Source of the DNA: Bacteroidaceae bacterium
GTDB lineage: Bacteria > Bacteroidota > Bacteroidia > Bacteroidales > Bacteroidaceae
Assembly: GCA_017416805.1 (NCBI GenBank)
Contig: JAFQBB010000042.1
Coordinates: forward strand, 1 to 64,000
Reading direction: 5' to 3'
DNA length: 64,000 bases
This document shows, one piece after another, positions 26,433 to 33,716 of this stretch; the stretch's first letter is position 1, and each line of letters opens with the position of its first letter. The notes beneath the pieces are model-generated. The model saw only the letters and a program-made list of their open reading frames with translations. It had not been told where the DNA came from and searched no databases. Position numbers and translations under genes: made by a program.

Positions 26433-26661
26433 TATTCAAGTTTCGCAAGTAGAGACGTAGCAGGAGTGTAGTTCTTTAAGGAGTGTAGAAGGCAGGAGTG
26501 TAGGCACCATACCTTGATAAAAAAATCAAAAGAGGTTTTCGATGGGCTTTAGCGAATAACAGTTAAAAGTGCTGTTCCATAACTCAATAATTATTGATTC
26601 TGGAGGCAAAGACAATGCTTTTGCACTGTTTGTGCATAGATTCTGTTTCGTTGGAAGCGCC

Positions 26662-29466
26662 TTAATGCGCCTCCAACCAATTCTTTCCCCAACCGCAGTC
26701 GGCTTGGAGGGGGACTTGCATCAGGTAGGCTCCCTCCATCTCTTCGATGACGATGCGCTTCACACGGTCGCGCTCTTCGGGCAAGACACTGAAGTTGAGT
26801 TCGTCGTGCACTTGAATGAGCATCTTTGAACGGATGCCCTCGCGCTGGAAGCGCTGGTGAATGTTGGCCATAGCCACCTTGATGATGTCGGCCGCACTGC
26901 CTTGGATGGGGGCATTGATGGCATTGCGCTCGGCATAACCACGCACGACGGCGTTGTGGGAATTGATGTCGGGCAGGTAACAACGGCGGCGACAGATAGT
27001 CTCGGTGTATCCCTTGTCGCGTGCAAGGGCGATGCTGCTGTCCATGTAGGCTTTCACTTGTGGGTAAGTCTGGAAGTATCCGTCAATCAACTCTTTAGCT
27101 TCCTTTACAGGTACGTGCATACGGTCGCTCAGCCCGTAGGCCGAGATGCCATAGATGATACCGAAGTTGGCCGTCTTGGCCTTGCTACGCTGGTCGCGTG
27201 TGACCTCGGCGAGGGGGACTTTATAGACCTTGGCAGCCGTGGCTGCATGGATATCCTGACCGAGGCGGAAAGCCTCCATCATGTTGCTATCGCCGCTGAG
27301 ATGAGCCATGATACGCAGTTCTATTTGGGAGTAGTCAGCAGAGAAGAATTCGCATCCGTCGTCGGGGATGAAGGCACGGCGGATTTCGCGTCCGTCCTCG
27401 TTACGGATGGGGATATTCTGCAAGTTAGGATTGCTGGAACTGAGTCGTCCGGTTGCAGTTACTGTTTGGTTGAACGAGGTGTGTATGCGGCCTGTACGCG
27501 GATTGATGAGGGCGGGCAGGGCATCAATGTAGGTGCTCAGGAGTTTCTTCAGTCCACGGTAGTCAAGTATGCGTCCCACTACAGGATGTTTGTCGCGCAA
27601 GCTTTCAAGTACCTCTTCCGAAGTGGAATATTGACCGCCCTTGGTTTTCTTTGCTTTCGCGCTGATTTTCAATGTCTCAAAAAGCATTTCACCCACCTGT
27701 TTGGGGGAGGAGATATTGAACGGCTGGCCTGCCAACGAGTAGATGTCCTGCTCAATCTCCTGCAGGCGTTGGGTGTAGAGAGCAGATGTCTCGCGCAGAG
27801 CATCGGTATCGATACGCACGCCGTTGAACTCCATCTGAGCCAACACAGGCACAAGCGGCATCTCGATGTCGTGGAAAAGGTCGTAGGCTCCCTGTTCACG
27901 AAGCTGTTTCTCCAATACATTCTTCAGGCGAAGAGTGACATCTGCATCTTCGCACGCATATTTATAGACCTCTTCGGGAGCAAGGTCGCGCATGTTCTTT
28001 TGGTTTTTCCCCTTGGGACCGATAAGTTCCTCGATGGGGATGGTACGGTAGTGAAGAAGTACCTCTGCCAAATAATCCATACCGTGGTGCAATTCGGGCG
28101 AGAGTACATAGTGGGCAACCATGGTGTCGAACAGGGGACCTTCGAGCCACACGCCATATTGCGCCAACATCAGCAGGTCGTACTTGATGTTCTGGCCCAC
28201 CTTGGTGGTTTTAGGATTGGTAAGCACATCGCGGAATTCATCAACAATCGCCATCGCTTCAGCACGGTCGGCCGGCACAGGAACGTACCACGCTTCACCT
28301 TCGGACACACTGAAACTCATTCCTACCAATTCGGAAGCCATTGGTTCGGTGCCTGTGGTCTCTGTATCTAGAACGAGAAAATCGTGTGTCTGCAAATTTC
28401 TTAATAATTCGTCTCTTTTCTCCTTGGTATCAGCCAATTGATAGTTGTAAGTGGTCTCTTCAAGGCCTGCGAGAGTCGAATATTTTGGCTCGTCCGTACT
28501 TTCGTCCGTAAATAAGTCAAAGAAATCGGCTTGAAACAGGGTAGGGGAGTTGTCTTCTTTCTTGCTGGCCTTCTTTGTTGGTGCTGTGGCCGGTTTGTCG
28601 CCCTTCAACACACGGTCTGCCAAATTGCGGAACTCCAGTTCCTCGAACAGCGTGCGCAGTTTCTCTTCGTCAGGCTCCTTAACGAGCAGGCTATCCATGT
28701 TGAGTTCGATGGGCACATCCGTCTTGATGGTGGCCAAGAAGCGGGAGAACTTGATTTCTTCGGCATGTTCCTCCACTTTCTTTTTAAGTGCTCCCTTCAG
28801 TTGGTCAGTATTGGCCAAAAGATTCTCAATGCTGCCAAATTCGGAGATGAGTTTCTGTGCCGTCTTCTCGCCTACGCCCGGACATCCGGGGATGTTGTCT
28901 GACGAGTCACCCATCAGTCCCAACAAGTCAATGACCTGCTCGGGACGTTCGATGCCGAACTTGGCCTTTACCTCCTCCACACCCAAAGTGTCGAAATCCT
29001 TGTCACCAAAACGCGGACGGTACATGAATACATGCTCCGATACCAGCTGACCATAGTCCTTGTCGGGGGTCATCATGTAAGTGTCTATGCCCCGTGCACC
29101 AGCTGTAGTGGCCAAGGTGCCTATCACATCATCTGCTTCATAGCCAGAAACCTCCAGAATAGGGATGCGGTAAGCCGCAATAATCTCTTTGATAATAGGC
29201 ACAGAGAGGCGGATAGCCTCGGGGGTCTCTTCGCGCTGTGCCTTATATTGTTCGTAGGCTTCGTGGCGGAAAGTAGGCCCGGCTGGGTCGAAAGCTACGC
29301 CAATGTGAGTAGGTTGTTGCCGTTTGAGGACATCGGCCAGCGTATTGACAAAACCAAAGATTGCTGAGGTGTTCATCCCCTTGGAGTTGATACGGGGATT
29401 CTTGATGAAGGCATAATAGGCGCGGTAGATAAGCGCATAAGCATCGAGAAGGAAGAGTTTTTCCAT
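26662..29466 (-). CDS. polA: DNA polymerase I
   Basis: 934 residues. It fills gaps and removes RNA primers in replication and repair. The 5'-nuclease domain (about 1-300) has LLDAYALIYRAYYAF and SDNIPGCPGVGEKTAQKL. The 3'-5' exonuclease domain (about 330-520) keeps its catalytic residues (LDTETTG, NIKYD, YACEDAD), so proofreading should be active. The polymerase domain has motif A DYSQIELRIMAHLSG, motif B RSKAKTANFGIIYGIS and motif C IQVHDELNF. Length is normal. It is a single gene with no obvious strong promoter; an inverted repeat at 29475-29575 occupies the upstream region. Confidence 0.97.
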   Translation of the reverse strand: MEKLFLLDAYALIYRAYYAFIKNPRINSKGMNTSAIFGFVNTLADVLKRQQPTHIGVAFDPAGPTFRHEAYEQYKAQREETPEAIRLSVPIIKEIIAAYRIPILEVSGYEADDVIGTLATTAGARGIDTYMMTPDKDYGQLVSEHVFMYRPRFGDKDFDTLGVEEVKAKFGIERPEQVIDLLGLMGDSSDNIPGCPGVGEKTAQKLISEFGSIENLLANTDQLKGALKKKVEEHAEEIKFSRFLATIKTDVPIELNMDSLLVKEPDEEKLRTLFEELEFRNLADRVLKGDKPATAPTKKASKKEDNSPTLFQADFFDLFTDESTDEPKYSTLAGLEETTYNYQLADTKEKRDELLRNLQTHDFLVLDTETTGTEPMASELVGMSFSVSEGEAWYVPVPADRAEAMAIVDEFRDVLTNPKTTKVGQNIKYDLLMLAQYGVWLEGPLFDTMVAHYVLSPELHHGMDYLAEVLLHYRTIPIEELIGPKGKNQKNMRDLAPEEVYKYACEDADVTLRLKNVLEKQLREQGAYDLFHDIEMPLVPVLAQMEFNGVRIDTDALRETSALYTQRLQEIEQDIYSLAGQPFNISSPKQVGEMLFETLKISAKAKKTKGGQYSTSEEVLESLRDKHPVVGRILDYRGLKKLLSTYIDALPALINPRTGRIHTSFNQTVTATGRLSSSNPNLQNIPIRNEDGREIRRAFIPDDGCEFFSADYSQIELRIMAHLSGDSNMMEAFRLGQDIHAATAAKVYKVPLAEVTRDQRSKAKTANFGIIYGISAYGLSDRMHVPVKEAKELIDGYFQTYPQVKAYMDSSIALARDKGYTETICRRRCYLPDINSHNAVVRGYAERNAINAPIQGSAADIIKVAMANIHQRFQREGIRSKMLIQVHDELNFSVLPEERDRVKRIVIEEMEGAYLMQVPLQADCGWGKNWLEAH

Positions 29467-29474
29467 GTTGCCAG

Positions 29475-29575
29475 TTTTTAGCTACAGGTGACGAGTTGCG
29501 AGTGGCAAGTGATGGACCGCATTTCTAACTGTATCAAACTTGTCACTTTTAGCTCGTAGCTCGTCACTCATAGCT
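29475..29575. repeat. agctcgtcact-family inverted repeat, intergenic copy
   Basis: The left arm (agctacaggtgacgagttgc) and right arm (tagctcgtagctcgtcactc) are imperfect complements around a spacer of about 30 bp. Related copies lie at 9477-9510 (inside GH10) and 38326-38400. Confidence 0.7.
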
Positions 29576-29683
29576 TGATTCTTAATTTTTCGTGTCAAAA
29601 GTACTAAAAAAAGGTGACTTTGGAGAACTAATGCTCTATACTTTGATGTTTTATTATTAATTTTGCCGGAAATTTGCAAAACA

Positions 29684-30661
29684 ATGAATCGACAATCCCT
29701 CATAACAGCACCCATTGAAGGGGAACTCAAGCAATTGATAGCCTTGATGCATTCTTCACTCAGCAGCGACTATGACCTGTTGGGACAGGTGTTGGAGCAC
29801 ATCAGCCAACAGACAGGGAAAATGATGCGCCCTATTCTGGCTCTGCTGATGGCCAAATGCCAAGGAGAGGTGACGGAGAAGACACTCCACGCTGCCGCTT
29901 CATTAGAGTTGCTGCATACGGCCAGCTTGGTGCATGACGATGTGGTGGACAATAGCCAGAAACGTCGTGGACAGCCTTCGGTAAATGCCGTGTTCGACAA
30001 CCGGGTGTCGGTATTGGTGGGGGATTATCTGCTCTCTACAGCATTGCTGCATGGCTCACTGACCAAGGATGTGCATATCATCCACCTTATCTCCCAACTG
30101 GGACAATGTCTGGCAGAAGGGGAGATACTGCAACTGTCCAACGTCTCCAACGAGACAATTTCTGAAGAGACTTATTTCCAAATTATACGCAAAAAGACAG
30201 CTGTCCTCTTTGAGACATGCGCCCAAGTGGGTGCCCTCTCAGCCGGAGCATCAGAAGAGAAGGTGGAATGGGCAAGGAGCATTGGCGAAATCATAGGTGT
30301 CACCTTCCAGATAAAGGATGATATATTTGATTATTCCGACAATGCCGCCACCATTGGCAAACCGGTGGGTAACGACATGCATGAGGGCAAACTGACTCTG
30401 CCGGTTATCCATGTATTGTTATCAACAAACAATCAGGAGATGATGGTTTTGGCACACAAAGTCAAACGACAAGAGGCGACCGACGAGGAAATAGCCCGCC
30501 TGATAGATTTCACCAAGAGAGAAGGCGGCATTGCTTATGCCGAAGAATATATGCAACGATTGGTGGAACGGGCACATACATTGCTTGCCGAATGCACGGA
30601 CGAATCTGTACGTACAGCGTTGGCCACTTATATTGATTACGTAGTGAACAGGGAGAAATAA
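29684..30661 (+). CDS. Polyprenyl diphosphate synthase (trans-isoprenyl type)
   Basis: 325 residues from the ATG at 29684; a TTG seven codons upstream is less likely. It condenses isopentenyl diphosphate onto allylic diphosphates to make the long isoprenoid tail used for menaquinone. The two Asp-rich motifs are present: LVHDDVVDNSQKRRGQPS (first, DDVVD) and FQIKDDIFDYS (second, DDIFD). Chain length cannot be read with certainty. It is divergent from polA. TAATTTTG at 29658-29665 may be its -7 box. 30662-30831 holds no gene or clear hairpin. Confidence 0.92.
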   Translation: MNRQSLITAPIEGELKQLIALMHSSLSSDYDLLGQVLEHISQQTGKMMRPILALLMAKCQGEVTEKTLHAAASLELLHTASLVHDDVVDNSQKRRGQPSVNAVFDNRVSVLVGDYLLSTALLHGSLTKDVHIIHLISQLGQCLAEGEILQLSNVSNETISEETYFQIIRKKTAVLFETCAQVGALSAGASEEKVEWARSIGEIIGVTFQIKDDIFDYSDNAATIGKPVGNDMHEGKLTLPVIHVLLSTNNQEMMVLAHKVKRQEATDEEIARLIDFTKREGGIAYAEEYMQRLVERAHTLLAECTDESVRTALATYIDYVVNREK

Positions 30662-30831
30662 ATTGTTGGATTTTTTAATCTTTTATTCTTTTCGTAACTT
30701 TCCTTATTACAGTTATATTATTATCAATATAAGGTGATTTTTATATCAAAATATTCGCTTTTTACCCATTTAATGCAGACTTATTCCTTTTATGACCTTT
30801 TTCTCTATGAGAGAAAGTTATTATTAGTTTG

Positions 30832-31506
30832 TTAGAATATTTGAAATTTTATTCCGAACCCTATATGTAAGATGTCTGTCAAGTTTAAGTAGTCAGGATT
30901 GGTAAATAAACTCACCAAATAGAAATCGCACGTATTTAGTTCGTAGTAGGCTGTAATGCTTTTATGTCGTTTGTTCTTCCCCTTGAAGTGATGAGTTAAT
31001 CGTTGTCCTATGAAAAGATGGGTACGGATACGGGTTGAGAATTTGTAGTATCCCTTCGGATAACGTTCAGGTTCTTCCACCCAGAATTCATCACTGAAGA
31101 TGGTATTGAAGAACATGCCGCATGTCAGAGGTTCTACTGTCAGTTGGTTGCGTTTTAGTGGCAAACTCCATGGTGTATAGTTTTGTTTCAGTGTGAAGGT
31201 TATTTTGCTTTTGTCCGAATTGTATTTGGGGAGGTATCCGAACATCATGGTGGTTTCCCATTGATTCCGTTTCCCATAATCCCAACCTGCTCCGATAGAG
31301 ACGGCTCCTACACTACCTGCATATTGCAGCACGGTATGCGTAGGAATCAGATTGTGCCATCGTTTATGATAATTATATATGCGTTTCTCATATTTTCCTA
31401 TCAGTGTGTCCGGTTTTTCCAGAGTCCATTCAAAAGTGTGAGCAGGACATGGCAATATGCCACAGGCAAGTATCAGTATGTTAAAAACTAACCGTTTCAT
31501 ATTCAT
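30832..31506 (-). CDS. Exported protein of unknown function, probably outer-membrane
   Basis: 224 residues with an N-terminal signal (MKRLVFNILILACGILPCPA; ATG at 31506 or 31500). The mature part alternates aromatic and polar residues (for example IGAGWDYGKRNQWETTMMFGY) and ends in GFGIKFQIF, a beta-signal-like C-terminal Phe, suggesting a small outer-membrane barrel. The start lies 26 bp inside the upstream phosphoesterase gene, so the two are translationally coupled and may work together. No family was recognised. Confidence 0.65.
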   Translation of the reverse strand: MNMKRLVFNILILACGILPCPAHTFEWTLEKPDTLIGKYEKRIYNYHKRWHNLIPTHTVLQYAGSVGAVSIGAGWDYGKRNQWETTMMFGYLPKYNSDKSKITFTLKQNYTPWSLPLKRNQLTVEPLTCGMFFNTIFSDEFWVEEPERYPKGYYKFSTRIRTHLFIGQRLTHHFKGKNKRHKSITAYYELNTCDFYLVSLFTNPDYLNLTDILHIGFGIKFQIF

Positions 31507-32296
31507 ATCCCTCCTTATTAATGGTGAAAACCATATATATTCTGTCTTTGATATTGCTACATTGATAGTACATTAGTCCATCACCGAAAAGATTATCGGC
31601 TGCCAATTTATGCCCATGGCCATATATGCAACACAATGGGGTGGGAAAGGAGTGTAGTGTATATTGGAAAACGTCACTCACATTGTTGTTGAACTGTTCA
31701 TCTCCTGGTTTTGTGTGCATTGCAAACAGGGAACGTTTGGCTTTTATTGGAAATGAATCTAATTCATGGTGCATGAAATAGAAATTAGGTACAGGTTCTG
31801 AATAGTCATATTCCAATGCATTTGTATTCAGGCATACGAAATGTACGTCGCCTGCTGTGAAACTGAAGTTGGGGTTTCCAAAAACCTTCTTGAAAACTTC
31901 TTCGCCCGTACCTAAGCAATCATGATTACCGATAAGGCATACGTAGGGGACTTTCAATCCATTCAATATATCGCGTTGCCATAAGAATTCTTTTGTTGCT
32001 CCAAAATCGGTAAGGTCGCCACCATGAATCACGAAATCTATGTCTGTTCGTTGGTTGATGGCGGCTACAACATCTTCTGTTTCGTCATACCACCGTTGTG
32101 TGTCGGTGATGAAGGCAAAGCGAAAAGTATCGGCATCCTGCAGACCTTCCTCTATGCGTACAATATTACATTGGTTGATATTTGTCATGCCATCAATGCG
32201 GGCATCGTAAGGGTGGTATTCTATCATATCGCATCCAGTTGTAATGAATATAATGAATGCAAGAATGAACTTTCTTATTTTAATGATGTTTGTCAT
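31481..32296 (-). CDS. Lipoprotein calcineurin-like metallophosphoesterase
   Basis: 271 residues with lipobox TTGC (Cys22). Motifs in order: FITDTQRW (DTQ in place of DxH), GGDLTDFG, GNHDC, AMHTKPGD and YGHGHK, which are the metal ligands of the calcineurin phosphoesterase fold. It probably hydrolyses a phosphodiester or phosphomonoester in the periplasm. It is co-transcribed with a probable outer-membrane protein. The -7 box TACTTTTGC is at 32315-32323 on the minus strand. Confidence 0.85.
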   Translation of the reverse strand: MTNIIKIRKFILAFIIFITTGCDMIEYHPYDARIDGMTNINQCNIVRIEEGLQDADTFRFAFITDTQRWYDETEDVVAAINQRTDIDFVIHGGDLTDFGATKEFLWQRDILNGLKVPYVCLIGNHDCLGTGEEVFKKVFGNPNFSFTAGDVHFVCLNTNALEYDYSEPVPNFYFMHHELDSFPIKAKRSLFAMHTKPGDEQFNNNVSDVFQYTLHSFPTPLCCIYGHGHKLAADNLFGDGLMYYQCSNIKDRIYMVFTINKEGYEYETVSF

Positions 32297-32314
32297 GTTA
32301 ATGATGAATTGTGC

Positions 32315-32323
32315 TGCAAAAGT
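32315..32323 (-). promoter_or_regulatory. -7 promoter box of phosphoesterase operon
   Basis: Minus-strand TACTTTTGC, 19 bases before the start at 32296. Confidence 0.6.
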
Positions 32324-32509
32324 ACGCTAAAAATATAGACCTGTTATGACTGAAAAGGCTGTATAAATGTCCGAATGTCCCTTGTTTTGTTTGTATTGAA
32401 ATATCTTTGAAGAAACAAAAAGAAATAAGAATGCAGCAAAATAGCTTTAAGTGAAAGGTTTTATAAATAAATTGTAGAAAAATGTTGCATTTTCCTCGTT
32501 ATTAATTGC

Positions 32510-32517
32510 TACCTTTG
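32510..32517 (+). promoter_or_regulatory. -7 promoter box of thioesterase gene
   Basis: TACCTTTG, 26 bases before the ATG at 32543. Confidence 0.6.
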
Positions 32518-32542
32518 CATCCCAATTAGTAATAGTTTGAAT

Positions 32543-32992
32543 ATGGTAGAAGATGTAAAGTTCAGGCATACGATGCCTGCTCAGATTCGTTTTAGTGATG
32601 TGGATCAGTTTGGTCATGTGAATAACTCTGTTTATTTTTCTCTTTACGATTTGGCAAAAACCACTTATGTAAAAGAGGTATTGTCAGGGCGGATGAAGTG
32701 GAATGAGGTAGGAATTGTCGTGGCTAATATCAATGCAAACTTTATGAGCCCGATATTCTTCATGGATAATGTGAATATTGAAACTGCTACCGTAGAATTA
32801 GGAAATAAGAGCTTTATTTTGATGCAGCGTGCCGTTGATGCGGAAAGTGGGGTCGTAAAATGTGAATGTCGTACGGTTATGGTAGTATATGACTTGAAGA
32901 CACAAACTCCCATGCAGATGCCTGATGAGTACAAACAGGCTATTTGTGAATATGAAGGGCGTACATTGGGTGAATTGGCCAAGAAATCTTGA
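32543..32992 (+). CDS. Acyl-CoA thioesterase, 4HBT hot-dog fold
   Basis: 149 residues from the ATG at 32543 (an in-frame TTG two codons upstream is not preferred). Hydrolyses acyl-CoA thioesters. The signature RFSDVDQFGHVNNSVYFSLYD near the N-terminus contains the catalytic Asp of the YbgC/4-hydroxybenzoyl-CoA thioesterase group. It is cytoplasmic, a single gene. The substrate is unknown. Confidence 0.88.
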   Translation: MVEDVKFRHTMPAQIRFSDVDQFGHVNNSVYFSLYDLAKTTYVKEVLSGRMKWNEVGIVVANINANFMSPIFFMDNVNIETATVELGNKSFILMQRAVDAESGVVKCECRTVMVVYDLKTQTPMQMPDEYKQAICEYEGRTLGELAKKS

Positions 32993-33038
32993 TGCGGGTA
33001 GTGAGAGATTTCCTTTTCATGTCTTTTTGAATATTTAT

Positions 33039-33062
33039 GGGTCAGTCCGAAAACCCGGTTGT
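33039..33062 (+). repeat. Dispersed 22-bp repeat, copy 2
   Basis: GGGTCAGTCCGAAAACCCGG on the plus strand, one base different from the minus-strand copy at 319-340. Confidence 0.55.
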
Positions 33063-33146
33063 AACGTCATTTGATTTTCCGAAATATTAGGTTTTTCTAC
33101 TGTTTAGTTTGAAAGTATGTCCAATCAAAAAACAGGTCTAAAAAAT

Positions 33147-33234
33147 GAACATATGTTCAAGTGCCTCTGAACATATGTTCAAATGCCAACGAACATATGT
33201 TCGTGGCCACTTGAACTTATGTTCCTATTTTCTC
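33147..33234. repeat. Phased array: four 22-bp palindromic units
   Basis: GAACATATGTTC occurs at 33147, 33169 and 33191, and GAACTTATGTTC at 33213, exactly 22 bp apart with 10-bp spacers of unrelated sequence. It lies downstream of the thioesterase gene. Confidence 0.92.
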
Positions 33235-33320
33235 CCTAATTTCAATTAAATTACAGAAAGAGCAAATAAGAACCCAAGATTATGACACGTTGCAAAAACA
33301 CCTGAGAGAAGAGATAGGAA

Positions 33321-33354
33321 AAAGGTGCTGTCCCACAATGAGGGCAGCACCTTT
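33321..33354 (-). terminator. Bidirectional hairpin terminator
   Basis: Stem aaaggtgctg/cagcaccttt extended by ccc/ggg, with T runs on both strands. It ends the short minus-strand unit that starts near 33590. Confidence 0.85.
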
Positions 33355-33357
33355 TTT

Positions 33358-33486
33358 TCAATCATTTTTCAAATTTTTCTTCTTGAAGAGCAATTTCAAC
33401 TTCTTGTAAAGAATGAGGCATTGCTCGCAATCGCTGCAATAGCTATTATTGCAAGGGCGATAGGTGTCATAAAACTCATAATCTTT
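33358..33486 (-). pseudogene. Small Cys-rich reading frame without a start, overlapping a 27-codon hydrophobic ORF
   Basis: Between a -7 box (33591-33599) and a terminator (33321-33354) the minus strand carries two overlapping frames. One is 42 codons (DTYRPCNNSYCSDCEQC then a Lys-rich tail), ends 4 bases before the terminator, and has an in-frame TAA just upstream and no start codon. The other starts with ATG at 33479 and encodes 27 residues, mostly Ile and Ala, ending at 33396. The first looks like a real small protein. A one-base slip at TTTT near 33472-33476 would join the ATG to it. It could be a frameshifted gene, a programmed frameshift, or a hydrophobic peptide gene. Confidence 0.45.
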
Positions 33487-33590
33487 TTACCTTTAAATTA
33501 ATACCTTTAATTACTTTGAGTTATCAGACGTATCCATACGGATTGTCTGTTTTTCTAAATGTTGTTATCCTAATATGTTTTAAACACGGT

Positions 33591-33599
33591 GCAAAGGTA
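33591..33599 (-). promoter_or_regulatory. -7 promoter box of short transcription unit
   Basis: Minus-strand TACCTTTGC about 110 bases upstream of the small reading frames. Confidence 0.6.
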
Positions 33600-33646
33600 A
33601 AGTGAATTTAGATACAATGGTATGCAAAATTCTTTTTATCTTAAAA

Positions 33647-33689
33647 AATCGGTCGTTTTCTTGACCTAAGTCAATAAAAACGACCGATT
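33647..33689 (-). terminator. Hairpin terminator of GH115 gene
   Basis: Perfect 13-bp stem aatcggtcgtttt/aaaacgaccgatt, 28 bases after the GH115 stop, followed on the minus strand by a run of T. Confidence 0.88.
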
Positions 33690-33716
33690 GTGTGCGCAAA
33701 CAGAGCTTATTTTCAT

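Noticed and set aside
26462-26503. Three aggagtgtag copies
   Set aside because: Spacing is uneven (17 and 15 bp), so this is not the same class of array.
26857-28371. 504-codon open frame on the plus strand
   Set aside because: It is antisense to polA, whose motifs are all intact; the predicted protein has no family features.
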